A model generated the notes under the pieces. The model made no database searches. It saw only the letters and a list, made by a program, of their open reading frames with translations, and had not been told where the DNA came from. Below, piece after piece: positions 40,531 to 49,002 of a stretch of 64,000 nucleotides of DNA. Source of the DNA: CAMDPA01 sp964574325 (GTDB taxonomy: Bacteria > Pseudomonadota > Alphaproteobacteria > Rhizobiales > Hyphomicrobiaceae); contig CAZNMY010000011.1 of the NCBI GenBank assembly GCA_964574325.1, positions 1 to 64,000 of the forward strand, read 5' to 3'. Position numbers and translations under genes: made by a program. How positions within the stretch are numbered: position 1 is the first letter of the stretch; each line of letters begins with the position of its first letter.

Positions 40531-41114
40531 CGGACACCCTGGGCAGGCCAAGCCAGGGCGTCCTCGAAAACCGGACGGCCGCCCCGCGCACACCTGTCGA
40601 TATCCGCCGCGATCATCAGGACATCCGTTTGCAGACCCGCCGTGCCCTCACCGCCATCGGGATATCCGAACAACAGTTGCTCGCGGCCAGCCAACAGGCC
40701 GCCCGGCAATCCGCGCTGCGGGCGATCGATGCTGGGTTGTCGGCGCTTCATGCCAGTGCCATCGCTGCCGTCGTAGCACGCTTCGCTGATCGCAAAGCCG
40801 CACTCGCAGATCAGGACCCGTCCGCCCGCGCCGATGCAATGCGCGCGCTCGCCGCCGAGGAGGTTCACGAGTTGGCGCGCCTCGCGCTGGAGCATGCCGC
40901 AGAGAAGCGTGCGCAGCGCAAATCGGTAGTGCTGTCCTTGGCAGCCGTGCATCGGACCGAGCGCCGGAGTTTGCGCACCCGAAACCGGCGTCAGCGGATG
41001 CTGGCGGCAGTGGTGATGCAGCCGAGAGAGCGGTTAAGAGGCGAAGGCGCGACGAGATCGACCGCGCTCGTTGCTGCTGGCTTGCGTGGGCTGTTTAACT
41101 ATCGCCGACGCTAA
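40485..41114 (+). CDS. Ala/Arg-rich protein overlapping the relaxase end
   Basis: A frame of up to 209 residues following the relaxase. The start is unclear: TTG 40485 and GTG 40512 both lie inside the relaxase gene. The helical core (SALRAIDAGLSALHASAIAAVVARFADRK, quoted as an Ala-rich helix) and QDPSARADAMRALAAEEVHELARLALEHA suggest a coiled coil; the C-terminus is strongly basic. Probably a mobilization accessory gene, but I do not recognise it. Confidence 0.5.
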   Translation: MEGARPRQGVGAGPVTDTLGRPSQGVLENRTAAPRTPVDIRRDHQDIRLQTRRALTAIGISEQQLLAASQQAARQSALRAIDAGLSALHASAIAAVVARFADRKAALADQDPSARADAMRALAAEEVHELARLALEHAAEKRAQRKSVVLSLAAVHRTERRSLRTRNRRQRMLAAVVMQPRERLRGEGATRSTALVAAGLRGLFNYRRR

Positions 41115-41207
41115 CTTATGCAAGCACCGTCGATACGCACCGATGACGATCGGCTGGCCGCAAGGTGTGTGGTACCCACAGCTTGGCTGTCATCGACGGA
41201 GAGCGGG

Positions 41208-41555
41208 TCAAATTGACGGTCTTGCGTTGTTGGACGTGTGCCGCAAGCCCCATTCGCCCATCGCGTCGAGCACAGGGATCACTGTGCGGCCGTAGTCTGA
41301 GTAGCTATACTCAACCGCGGCCACGGCGCCGTCGAGAAATTCACGCCGCGCTAGAACACCCGCAATTTCAAGGGCTCGAAGGTGCTCGCTGAGCATCTTT
41401 TCCGATGCATCGGGTATCCCACGCTTAAAGTCCGAGAACCGCAGCGGCCCATCCCGCAGTAGCCACAAGATGCGCGGCTTCCACTTGCCCCCGATGACGG
41501 CAACCGTCGTCATTACTGGGCAATCGGCGATCTTGTCGATTGGTTCTTGGCTCAC
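41208..41555 (-). CDS. HxlR-family transcriptional regulator
   Basis: A 115-residue winged-helix regulator with the HxlR pattern: a single Cys near the N-terminus (DCPVMTTVAVIGGKWKPRIL), LRDGPLRFSDFKRGIPDASEKMLSEHLRALE as recognition region (given in part) and YSYSDYGRTVIPVLDAMGEWG at the end. HxlR proteins often sense oxidants or electrophiles through that Cys and control neighbouring detoxification genes. It opens the cargo block with the TetR gene and DoxX/haemoglobin genes to its right and is transcribed leftwards. Confidence 0.88.
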   Translation of the reverse strand: MSQEPIDKIADCPVMTTVAVIGGKWKPRILWLLRDGPLRFSDFKRGIPDASEKMLSEHLRALEIAGVLARREFLDGAVAAVEYSYSDYGRTVIPVLDAMGEWGLRHTSNNARPSI

Positions 41556-41575
41556 GGCACTTACCTTTCTGTAAG

Positions 41576-41821
41576 TTATTGATTGCTCATTCCATCGCCC
41601 GCTACATCAGCCGCAACGACCAAGCGTCGTCCAATCAACATCGCGAAATGTAGGCTTACATGTGCGGCTCGACCATCAACGCAGACATGCACAGCACCGG
41701 TGTTCGGTACACGATTGGGCAGTGTGGTGACGCGTGACGCCGACGCCACGAGTTCAAACGCCAAGGCACCAGGTCGGTAGAGCCGCCAATTGGGTTCTTC
41801 GCCGGGCCGAGGTAAATCCAC
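41576..41821 (-). CDS. possible small gene between TetR and HxlR genes
   Basis: A GTG-started frame of 81 residues (VDLPRPGEEPNWRLYRPGAL at the start, GDGMSNQ at the end) fills the space between the two regulators. No ribosome binding site is visible and I recognise no family; the sequence may equally be a remnant of a longer gene. Kept because the composition is protein-like and the gap would otherwise be unexplained. Confidence 0.25.
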   Translation of the reverse strand: MDLPRPGEEPNWRLYRPGALAFELVASASRVTTLPNRVPNTGAVHVCVDGRAAHVSLHFAMLIGRRLVVAADVAGDGMSNQ

Positions 41822-41832
41822 TTGCGGATCGG

Positions 41833-42495
41833 CTACGCTTTCAGCGCAGATCGTCGCAGATCTGCTCTCACAAGAGCATCCACAAGCGCAACGGTCAGCC
41901 AAACTTGATACTCCTCCGGCGACCATCCACCGTCGGTCACAAGCATCCGGTAGACGTCGCGGCTCGTGTACATCCACATGATCCGCCGCGCCTTGGTTGG
42001 GTCGAGGCCAGCTTTCGCCTTGGACTGGGCGAACAGCAACCTGATGCGCTCCGACTGCATGTCAAATCGCATCGACTCGAATTCCGCCTCGATCTTACGC
42101 AGGCTGGGAGAAAAGGCCGACGCGCCCCGCATCAATCCCAGCTCGGAGCTTTCGTTCTCATAGATGGCACGCGCGACCTGAGCCGTGAGCGCGACTTGAG
42201 TCGCCGCATCGGCAACGCCTTCCATCACTTGCTGAGCAGCCTGGAACCGATCGCCGAACAGCGTGGACCGCATGATTGCCTGAAGGATGCCGTCCTTCGA
42301 CTTGAACAGCGCGTACACGGTCGACGTCGCCACCCCCGCCTTTGCGCCGATCTCTGCAATCTTGACCCGATCGATGCCGTGTCGCCCGAACAAGATCTTC
42401 GCGGCATCCACCACTCTGGTTCGAGTCACCTCCGCCATCTGATCCCGGCGCGGCGAGCTGTATTGACGCATCTTGGGCATTGACTTATTCGCCAT
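41833..42495 (-). CDS. TetR-family transcriptional regulator
   Basis: A 220-residue TetR-type repressor. The N-terminal HTH has ARTRVVDAAKILFGRHGIDRV-like sequence (here VTRTRVVDAAKILFGRHG), IAEIGAKAGVATSTVYALFKSKDGIL. The ligand domain is helical and not assignable. It is divergent from the DUF4287-DoxX operon at 42601; an ACTAT...ATAGT inverted repeat with a central TATATTCAATATA palindrome lies between them, so it probably represses that operon and itself. Confidence 0.88.
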   Translation of the reverse strand: MANKSMPKMRQYSSPRRDQMAEVTRTRVVDAAKILFGRHGIDRVKIAEIGAKAGVATSTVYALFKSKDGILQAIMRSTLFGDRFQAAQQVMEGVADAATQVALTAQVARAIYENESSELGLMRGASAFSPSLRKIEAEFESMRFDMQSERIRLLFAQSKAKAGLDPTKARRIMWMYTSRDVYRMLVTDGGWSPEEYQVWLTVALVDALVRADLRRSALKA

Positions 42496-42500
42496 ATTTG

Positions 42501-42522
42501 ACTATATTCAATATATAATAGT
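42501..42522. promoter_or_regulatory. candidate TetR operator
   Basis: Inverted repeat ACTAT...ATAGT (42501-42505 and 42518-42522) enclosing the 13-bp palindrome TATATTCAATATA (42503-42515), 6 bp from the TetR start codon and about 80 bp before the divergent gene. AT-rich, so it may also contain the -10 elements. Confidence 0.55.
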
Positions 42523-42600
42523 ACATGATGCCGCGATCGCGCAACCGAATGCGTGCGTTGATGGGCGGGGACATGACGGTGACCGTAAGAAGGAGGGACG

Positions 42601-42876
42601 ATGTCATTCAAAGCGTATCTCGACAACATAGAGGCCAAGACCGGCAAGTCGCCTGCAGACTTCCGAAAGCTTGCCGAGCAGAAGGGCTTTACGGTCCGCG
42701 GCACGATCGCAAAAGATGTCAAAGCCGGCCAGATCGTTGAGTGGCTCAAGCAGGACTTCGATCTCGGTCGCGGTCACGCCATGGCCATCGTTGCCCTCCT
42801 GAAGGAGCATCGCGACAGTGAGCCGTCGAAGGCCGTGAAGCCTGCGGCCAAGAAGAAACAAGGGGGACGATCATGA
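42601..42876 (+). CDS. DUF4287 domain protein
   Basis: A 91-residue protein fitting DUF4287 almost end to end: MSFKAYLDNIEAKTGKSPAD, FRKLAEQKGF, VKAGQIVEWLKQDFDLGRGH and AMAIVALLK. The C-terminus is Lys/Gln rich. DUF4287 proteins are small, cytosolic and without known activity; they often accompany TetR or ArsR regulators. GGAGG precedes ATG 42601. It overlaps the DoxX gene start (ATGA). Confidence 0.85.
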   Translation: MSFKAYLDNIEAKTGKSPADFRKLAEQKGFTVRGTIAKDVKAGQIVEWLKQDFDLGRGHAMAIVALLKEHRDSEPSKAVKPAAKKKQGGRS

Positions 42877-43262
42877 GCGTTGATCAATCTGTGTGGATGC
42901 TCCGTATCGGCTATGCCCTGACTGGCTTGGCAGCATTGTTCTTCACCATGGACGCCACCATGAAGCTGCTGCGCCTGCCGGTCGTCATCGAAACCACGAC
43001 ACAACTCGGCTGGCCGACGAGTTCCGTTGTTCCACTCGGCATCATACTACTCGTGGCAACGCTGCTCTATCTGCTCCCAAAGACGAGTATTCTTGGTGCT
43101 GTTCTGTTGACCGCTTATCTCGGCGGCGCCGTGGCGACGCATGCGCGCATCGGCAGTCCTTTACTGTCGCACACCCTATTCGGCGTCTACATCGGCATCA
43201 TCATGTGGGGCGGGGTCTATCTGCGCGATCCTGGGCTGAGAAGCATTTTTCCGCTTCGCTGA
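42873..43262 (+). CDS. DoxX-like membrane protein
   Basis: A 129-residue protein with four membrane helices: LRIGYALTGLAALFFTMDAT, VVPLGIILLVATLLYLLP, SILGAVLLTAYLGGAVATH and LLSHTLFGVYIGIIMWGGVY. The GGAVATHxR segment is typical of DoxX-like proteins. DoxX family members are linked to redox and stress responses; the exact role is unknown. Coupled to the DUF4287 gene and probably controlled by the divergent TetR. Confidence 0.82.
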   Translation: MSVDQSVWMLRIGYALTGLAALFFTMDATMKLLRLPVVIETTTQLGWPTSSVVPLGIILLVATLLYLLPKTSILGAVLLTAYLGGAVATHARIGSPLLSHTLFGVYIGIIMWGGVYLRDPGLRSIFPLR

Positions 43263-43365
43263 TGTGGACCTACAGCCCTTTCAAATCCTTCGAACAACGT
43301 GCCGGCAACACCGCTCGATGCGGGAGCGGCTGGCATGGCGCATATCTTGTTGATCGGTCAGGCCC

Positions 43366-43848
43366 GTGATGAGTGACACATCGATACCCACATTGAGTGA
43401 ATGGGCAGGGGGGTCCCCTACATTCCGGCGCCTCTTTGCGGAGTTCTATGCCAGAGTTCCGCTTGACCCGGTGCTTGCGCCCGTGTTCGCCAATATGAGC
43501 AGCCAGCACGCCAGCCATGTCGCGGCCTTTGTCATCGAGATCTTCGGCGGCGAGAGCGGCTATTCGCGCGACGGCGGCACGCATGCAGCAATGATCCGCA
43601 AGCATATGGGCCGGCATCTGTCGGAAACACAACGCAAGCGCTGGATGGCGCTGCTGCTCGAATGTGCCGACGCAGTCGGCCTGCCAACAGATCCGGAGTT
43701 CCGCTCCGCTCTGGTCGGATACCTCGAATGGGGCACGCGCCTCGCAGTGATCAATTCGCAGCCTGGCGTTGCCAATCCTGACGACGGACTGACGATGCCG
43801 AAGTGGGGGTGGGGGCCGCCAGGAGGCCCCTATGTGGATAAATCATGA
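43366..43848 (+). CDS. group II truncated haemoglobin
   Basis: A 160-residue 2-on-2 globin: SIPTLSEWAGGSPTFRRLFA starts helix A/B, the FYxxVxxDPVLxPVF pattern is present, the proximal His should be in GGTHAAMIRKHMGRHLSE, and WGWGPPGGPY at the end is typical for group II trHbs. Such globins bind O2 and NO and are linked to nitrosative and peroxide stress. It is followed by a DoxX-type gene, overlapping its start region. Starts at 43366 or 43369 (two Met). Confidence 0.88.
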   Translation: MMSDTSIPTLSEWAGGSPTFRRLFAEFYARVPLDPVLAPVFANMSSQHASHVAAFVIEIFGGESGYSRDGGTHAAMIRKHMGRHLSETQRKRWMALLLECADAVGLPTDPEFRSALVGYLEWGTRLAVINSQPGVANPDDGLTMPKWGWGPPGGPYVDKS

Positions 43849-43936
43849 CGTCCGCGCCTCGTCGCAGCAGCGCAACGGCATGGACGCGGGCCTCTTTCGA
43901 GACGTTTCAGTTCTTCGGGCGCATTCGGGGACAGTG

Positions 43937-44431
43937 ATGCTATTCTTCGCTCTTATTCTCGTTGTCACGTTGCTCGCTGCACTGGCCTCGCGTCTCGGGG
44001 TTCCGGGCCTCACCGACTGGCGCGCCTGCATGCGATGGGGTCTCGCACTCGCGCTGGTCTTCACAGGCGTCGACCATCTGGTGACGCCGCAGCGATACCT
44101 CGCCATGATGCCGGATTTCGTGCCTTTCCATCCCCAGATCGTGCTCTTCACGGGTGTCTGCGAGATTCTCGGGGCAATCGGAATGTTGATACCGCGGCTG
44201 CGGCATTTGGCAGGCGTCATGCTCGCCATCTATTTCGTCTGTGTCTTTCCAGCGAACATCAACAATGCGATCGCCGGCTTGGCAGTCCAGGGCCTGCCGA
44301 CCGGGCGCTGGTACTATTGGGTTCGACTGCTCTTTCAACCGGCCGTGATCTGGTGGGCGCTCTATTCGACTTCGGTCATCGCATGGCCAAATCACAAGAG
44401 CGGCGTCACTGGATCAAGCCAGCGCTCCTGA
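43937..44431 (+). CDS. DoxX/MauE-like membrane protein
   Basis: A 164-residue membrane protein: TM1 MLFFALILVVTLLAALASRL, TM2 around MRWGLALALVFTGVDHLVTP, TM3 IVLFTGVCEILGAIGMLIPR and TM4 HLAGVMLAIYFVCVFPANIN, then a C-terminal hydrophobic segment with WYYWVRLLFQPAVIWWALYS. ATG 43937 has GGGGA 6 bp before it; starts at 43832 and 43880 would add a polar lead. The VFPANINNAI block is a hallmark of the DoxX-like group. Second DoxX-type gene in the block. Probably cotranscribed with the globin. Confidence 0.8.
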   Translation: MLFFALILVVTLLAALASRLGVPGLTDWRACMRWGLALALVFTGVDHLVTPQRYLAMMPDFVPFHPQIVLFTGVCEILGAIGMLIPRLRHLAGVMLAIYFVCVFPANINNAIAGLAVQGLPTGRWYYWVRLLFQPAVIWWALYSTSVIAWPNHKSGVTGSSQRS

Positions 44432-44546
44432 TGGAAGGCTCTGCAGCGCGACACAGTAGGCCGTAGGCATTCGAACAGAGCGACAGTCGGCACTTTACGG
44501 CGCTTGGGCAGGGACACTCCTTGTGGCCGGCGTGTTGGGAGGCGGA

Positions 44547-45139
44547 ATGTCATCACAAGCAAGCAGACAGTTTAGAGTTGCCCTGTTGCATTTGGCTCCG
44601 CGACCCGAGATCGAGCACTCCATCACCAAGGCAGCCGAAGCAGGAGCCAGCTGGATCATCACACCCGAACTGGCCGTGTCGGGGTACACGTTCGTGCCAA
44701 CCGCCGGCATCAATTGGATTTCCCCTCAACCTGACGCTTGGATGCTTCGGATCTGCGATTTGGCGGCCCGTCTGCGTGTCCACATTTTTCTGTCGCTACC
44801 CGAAAAGGATGAGACAACGGCAAAACTGCATAACGCAACATTCGTTATTGGTCCAAATGGCGAAGTCCGCGGCAAGCATAGGAAGATCAACACTCTTGGC
44901 GTTGGCTCTGAGGCTTGGTCCAGCCCCGGCGCGAACGTAGATCCGATCACCATCGATCACGACTCTGCCGTTGTTTGTCTGCAACCGCACTGGACCGGAC
45001 GTCACCATAAACTTCACCAACTCAGAAAGTGTCGTCGCCTATGGCGGCAAAAAGCATTTGTCTCTCAAGTCGGAGCGATCAACTGCCTTCATTTTCACCT
45101 GGAGTGTGGCAACCCACTCCCTCGCCGCCGATAGCGTTC
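44547..45139 (+). pseudogene. nitrilase/carbon-nitrogen hydrolase, deleted and frameshifted
   Basis: The first part (from MSSQASRQFRVALLHLAPRP) matches the CN hydrolase family: catalytic Glu in IITPELAVSGY and Lys in VRGKHRKINT. Just after VDPITIDHDSAVV the frame breaks. The family text resumes in another frame (from about 44971) as FVCNRTGPDVTINFTNSESV and LSLKSERSTAFIFTW. The segment between, which carries the catalytic Cys (usually about 60 residues), is missing. A deletion of this kind removes activity, so the gene is dead. Confidence 0.8.
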
Positions 45140-45396
45140 TCACAATCTCTATGGAGTCAAAGGCTTCCACTGAAGGCGACGCTAGGCGCAGCTATGCTTG
45201 CGATGACCAACGAACGTTTGGTGCAGCATACAATTGAGCATGCCGACCTCGCCGGGACACGGCAGTGGAAATTGTGTCGGTTTCAGCCCAGATCTCTCAC
45301 TTACTTTTTTGTCAGTCATTGAAGTCATCGCGGCGCACTGCAAATTTCCTGACGAAGAGTTATGCATCAATCCCGCTCTGAAAGGTTACGACTCGC
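45140..45396. other. gap after the dead nitrilase
   Basis: About 255 bp without a gene that I can support; it probably holds the promoter of the cyclase-family gene. No inverted repeat stands out. Confidence 0.3.
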
Positions 45397-46284
45397 ATGT
45401 GTGGCGCCCCGGTCATGGAAGCTGTTCTGAAATCTCTCAGCCGGCGGGATCTGGTGCGCATGAGCGCCTCAGCTGCCCTCGGCGCATTGTCCGGCAGCGC
45501 ATCAATCTCCTCTTCCGCCCTGGCGTCGGAGCCCCTGGGATCCTCGACCAAGACCAAAGTGCGCCTTGCGACCCAGATTCGGCTGTCGGCTTCGAACATC
45601 GTCGACCTGACGCACGCGCTCAGTAAGGACTTCCCAATCATTCCTGTTCCTGGCATCACCTTTCCTTTTGCGCAGGAGCCGATCGCGACGCTCGACAAGA
45701 ACGGCGTGTTCGCGAACAAGTGGACCATGTTCGATCACATGGGAACGCATATCGACGCGACCAATCATTTTGATCCCAATGGTTACAGTTTTGAGGCCAT
45801 TCCGATTGAGAGCCTAATCGCTCCTCTGGTGGTGATCGATGTCCGGGAACGAGCCAAGAAAGACGCCGATGCGCTCGTAACCATCGACGACATTCGCCGC
45901 TGGGAAAGGCGCTATGGCCGAGTACCAGCCGGCGCGCTGATCTGCATGCTCAGTGGGTGGGCCGACAAAGTAGGCGATCCGCACGCATTCCTGAATATGG
46001 ACGCCGGCCAAACCATGCATTTTCCCGGCATCCCAGTGCCGACCATCGAGTTCCTTCTGCGGGAACGCACCATATCCGGCGTTGGCGTTGACACGATCTC
46101 CTTCGATCCCGGACATGACAAGGAGTTCAAGTCCCACAAGGCGCTCTTCAAGGGCGGCAAGTGGGGTATCGAAAACATCGCCAACCTCGATAGTGTGCCG
46201 CCCGCAGGCGCGCGCATCTTCATCGGTCCGGCCAAGGTCGCCGGTGCATCGGGAGGACCAGCGCGGTTGCTGGCATTGTGGTGA
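45397..46284 (+). CDS. exported cyclase-family (kynurenine formamidase-like) hydrolase
   Basis: A 295-residue protein. The N-terminus has an SRRDLVRM twin-arginine motif followed by a hydrophobic, Ala/Ser-rich stretch, so Tat export is likely. The hydrolase domain shows VDLTHALSKDFP, the metal motif DHMGTHIDATNHF (HxGTHxD), VPAGALICMLSGWADK and a late GVDTISFDPGHD. The family hydrolyses amides and cyclic substrates such as N-formylkynurenine; the substrate here is unknown. ATG 45415 (MEAVLKSLS) is an alternative start. It overlaps the following APCDD1-like gene. Confidence 0.85.
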   Translation: MCGAPVMEAVLKSLSRRDLVRMSASAALGALSGSASISSSALASEPLGSSTKTKVRLATQIRLSASNIVDLTHALSKDFPIIPVPGITFPFAQEPIATLDKNGVFANKWTMFDHMGTHIDATNHFDPNGYSFEAIPIESLIAPLVVIDVRERAKKDADALVTIDDIRRWERRYGRVPAGALICMLSGWADKVGDPHAFLNMDAGQTMHFPGIPVPTIEFLLRERTISGVGVDTISFDPGHDKEFKSHKALFKGGKWGIENIANLDSVPPAGARIFIGPAKVAGASGGPARLLALW

Positions 46285-46289
46285 CGGCC

Positions 46290-46922
46290 ATGACCAAATC
46301 CATTGCCTTGCTCTGTGTGGCTGTCAGCGCTCTTGGCCTTGTTGTCATCGGGCCTCATGATCGAACCCACGCCGCTGATCCCGATAGCTACCGTCAGCTG
46401 CGCTCGAGCCTCGTTGGGCGCTGGCGCAGCTCAGTGCCGGAACCGATCGCGTCGGCGAATGGAAGTGCCATCTACCTGACGCGTAACTTCGAACTGTCCG
46501 AAAGAGCCTGGACGATCCGCTTCACCGTGTCTGCGGACGGGGCAGGCGACACGCCGCTGTTTTCTGGCCGCAACAGCGGCACCTACCAAGCGACCGATGG
46601 ACAATTGCCGTCAGGTGCCTTCGCCGCCGAGTTCGCCTTCGACATGCGCGAACTGACCGCTCACACGGATGCGATCGCGACAAGCTTGACGGCAGCTGGT
46701 TGTGGCACCGGTCCCTGGGGCGTCGGTGTCGCGCAACAGGTCTACCCCGCGGGGTGCACGCCGTTTCGGGTGTTCCCCCAGGCGATCTGTCCACAAGAAT
46801 TCGATCTCGTCAGACTGCAGGACGGGAACCTGACGTTCGGCGTACGCCCTGCCGACGGCAATTTGTGCGCGCCCGAGCGTCGGCCGAAAAGCACTGGAGC
46901 CCCGCTGGCCCGCGCGCCCTGA
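46290..46922 (+). CDS. secreted APCDD1-like domain protein
   Basis: A 210-residue protein with signal peptide (SIALLCVAVSALGLVVIG, cleavage near THA). The mature part follows the APCDD1 repeat layout: LVGRWRSSVPEP, IYLTRNFELSERAWTIRFTV, TYQATDGQLP, AAEFAFDMRELTAHT, CPQEFDLVRLQDGNLTFG and RPADGNLCAPERRP. APCDD1 is best known as a metazoan Wnt inhibitor domain that binds lipid; bacterial members exist and are of unknown role. ATG 46290 is preferred over 46278. It probably forms a unit with the cyclase gene. Confidence 0.75.
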   Translation: MTKSIALLCVAVSALGLVVIGPHDRTHAADPDSYRQLRSSLVGRWRSSVPEPIASANGSAIYLTRNFELSERAWTIRFTVSADGAGDTPLFSGRNSGTYQATDGQLPSGAFAAEFAFDMRELTAHTDAIATSLTAAGCGTGPWGVGVAQQVYPAGCTPFRVFPQAICPQEFDLVRLQDGNLTFGVRPADGNLCAPERRPKSTGAPLARAP

Positions 46923-47039
46923 ACCGTCATAAGCTTGGTCAGCCATATCGAAACATCAGCCAAGGAGGCGGACTGACATCCGACGCGCGTGACAGCCACA
47001 GAATTGTGCTTCAGCGGCAATGACCGTCATACCACCCGA

Positions 47040-47945
47040 TCACGTATCATTTTCCACACCGGTCGCTGCCACCAGCCAGGTGCGAAACGCACGCATAGCG
47101 TCGGTCGCGGCTCTGGATTTCAGTGATGTCAGCCAATAGTCGCCGATGGCGACCTCGATGTCGAACGGTCGAATGAGACGACCGAGCGCCAGCTGATATT
47201 GGAACATGGCCACCGGCAGGAGCGCGATGCCGATCCCTTGGGCAGCGGCTTCGGCCATGCCGACCGAGGTGTCGAAGATCGGGCCTTTGACCGCCGGACA
47301 CGCGACGCCAGCGGCAGCAAACCAGCGCGGCCACTCGTCGGTTCGGTAGGAACGTAGCAAGGGGTATTCGGAAACGTCAGCCGGGGACCGGATGCGCTGA
47401 GAGGTCGCCGGCGCGCACACGACCGATAGCGGCGCGGCCATCAGCCGGGCAGCGGTCGTGCTTCGCCATGATCCGTCACCGAAGCGGATGGCGAAATCCA
47501 GCCCCTCGCCCGCGAGATCGACGCGATTGTTGTTGGTCTGGATGCGCAGATCAATGAACGGATGCATCTCGTGAAAGGTTGCAATCCGCGGCAACAGCCA
47601 GCCGGTCGCGAACGTACCGACCACGCCAACGGTGACGACGCCCCGGAAGTGCCCGTGCTCGAACTGGTCAAGCGTGGTACGCAACCGGCCGAACGACTCC
47701 GCGATGGCCGGCAGCAGCGCCAAGCCTTCATCGGTCAGCGCAAGACCGCGCGGCAAACGCCGGAACAGCTGGACACCAAGTCTCAGCTCGAGGCCCTTCA
47801 CTTGGTGGCTGATGGCGGCTTGTCCGACGCGCAGTTCCATGCCGGCCTTCGTGAAACTCAGGTGCCGGGCAGAGGCCTCGAACGCACGCAGGGCATTGAG
47901 CGGTAGATGACCCGACGGCGGTCTTGAGATCCTACTTTTTTTCAT
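47040..47945 (-). CDS. LysR-family regulator, AmpR/GcvA-like, divergent from a beta-lactamase
   Basis: A 301-residue LysR protein: HTH in LPLNALRAFEASARHLSFTK and AAISHQVKGLELRLGVQLF, then a substrate-binding domain with VTVGVVGTFATGWLLPRI and AAAQGIGIALLPVAMF. Sequence type is GcvA/AmpR. It is transcribed away from a class D beta-lactamase gene 152 bp away, the arrangement of ampR-ampC and other AmpR-controlled beta-lactamases, so regulation of blaOXA-like expression by cell-wall fragments is likely. A 12-bp palindrome lies just upstream of its start. Confidence 0.9.
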   Translation of the reverse strand: MKKSRISRPPSGHLPLNALRAFEASARHLSFTKAGMELRVGQAAISHQVKGLELRLGVQLFRRLPRGLALTDEGLALLPAIAESFGRLRTTLDQFEHGHFRGVVTVGVVGTFATGWLLPRIATFHEMHPFIDLRIQTNNNRVDLAGEGLDFAIRFGDGSWRSTTAARLMAAPLSVVCAPATSQRIRSPADVSEYPLLRSYRTDEWPRWFAAAGVACPAVKGPIFDTSVGMAEAAAQGIGIALLPVAMFQYQLALGRLIRPFDIEVAIGDYWLTSLKSRAATDAMRAFRTWLVAATGVENDT

Positions 47946-47957
47946 GGTTCTGCTTAT

Positions 47958-47969
47958 AAACGATCGTTT
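47958..47969. promoter_or_regulatory. 12-bp palindrome in the LysR/beta-lactamase intergenic region
   Basis: AAACGATCGTTT is a perfect palindrome 12 bp from the LysR start codon, inside the 152-bp intergenic space. It could be a LysR autoregulatory site. No T-N11-A box was identified with confidence. Confidence 0.4.
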
Positions 47970-48096
47970 GTGACGACTCCAGCGACCGTACTATTTGTGT
48001 GTTGTCCCGCGGCACTGCGTCTCTGAGGATCGGTTTGAGCGCGCCAGGCCCGGGTCGGGATGTTGGAAAAAAAGCAAGTGGCAAACTTGGGGTCTC

Positions 48097-48927
48097 ATGA
48101 TGATCAATGGCTCGAACTTTGGAGTGGCTCGACGAACTATTCTCCGCCTGATGGCTGCGGCACTCACGCTCTGTGCGACAGTGGAATATGGCATTGCCGA
48201 GACGGCCGTCGCGCGCGAGGACTTGGCGACACTGTTCGCCGAGGCAGGCGTCAGCGGCACATTTGTTTTCTACGATCCGGCTGCAGATCAACTCACACTC
48301 ATCAATGCCGCGCGCGCCGAGCGGCGGCTCGTGCCGGCGTCGACCTTCAAGATCGCCAACAGTCTGATCGCCCTCGAGACAGGCGTGGTGAAGGACGAGA
48401 ATGAGATCATCCCGTTTGGCGGCAAGCCGCAGCCATTCAAGCAATGGGAAAGGGACATGCCGATGCGCGAGGCGATCACCGCTTCGGCCGTGCCAATCTA
48501 TCAGGAGCTGGCGCGGCGTATCGGGCTCGAGCGCTATGGCGTATGGCTGGCCCGTCTCGACCTGGGCAATCGACAGACCGGCAACGCACTCGAAACCTTC
48601 TGGCTCGATGGCCCCTTAGAAATCAGCGCGATCGAGACGGCACGATTTGTCGCCAAGCTCGCTCAAGGCAAGCTCGACGTCTCGGCGCGCTCCCAGGTCA
48701 TCGTTCGCGATATGCTGCGTCTCGAAAGCCGTGACGGGGCGACCCTGTTTGGCAAAACCGGCTGGCGCTTTTCCAGCACGCCACAGCTCGGTTGGTGGAC
48801 CGGTTGGGTCGAGCGCAACGGCAAGATCCATGCGTTTGCGCTCAACATCGACATACCGACACCACAGGATGCAGCGAAGCGCGTGGCAATCGGCAAGTCG
48901 ATGCTGTCGCGACTGGGGATCTATTGA
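48097..48927 (+). CDS. class D (OXA-type) beta-lactamase
   Basis: A 276-residue protein with a signal peptide (ILRLMAAALTLCATVEYGIAE). All main class D motifs are present: S82-T-F-K85 (nucleophile Ser and carboxylated Lys), S130-A-V132, K220-T-G222 and the GWWTGWVE segment. The usual YGN motif reads L156-G-N158 (LDLGNRQTG). It hydrolyses penicillins in the periplasm; spectrum cannot be read from the sequence. Start ATG 48097 or 48100; the upstream in-frame start would add 34 non-signal residues. Divergent AmpR-like LysR gene. The assignment to the class is firm, to any numbered OXA type not possible. Confidence 0.92.
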   Translation: MMINGSNFGVARRTILRLMAAALTLCATVEYGIAETAVAREDLATLFAEAGVSGTFVFYDPAADQLTLINAARAERRLVPASTFKIANSLIALETGVVKDENEIIPFGGKPQPFKQWERDMPMREAITASAVPIYQELARRIGLERYGVWLARLDLGNRQTGNALETFWLDGPLEISAIETARFVAKLAQGKLDVSARSQVIVRDMLRLESRDGATLFGKTGWRFSSTPQLGWWTGWVERNGKIHAFALNIDIPTPQDAAKRVAIGKSMLSRLGIY

Positions 48928-49002
48928 GGCGACAAATCTGCGATCGCTGCCTCGTGTTCACCCCATGAGGCCCATACTCTTTGCAAACGAGGGGCTGTCG
49001 CC

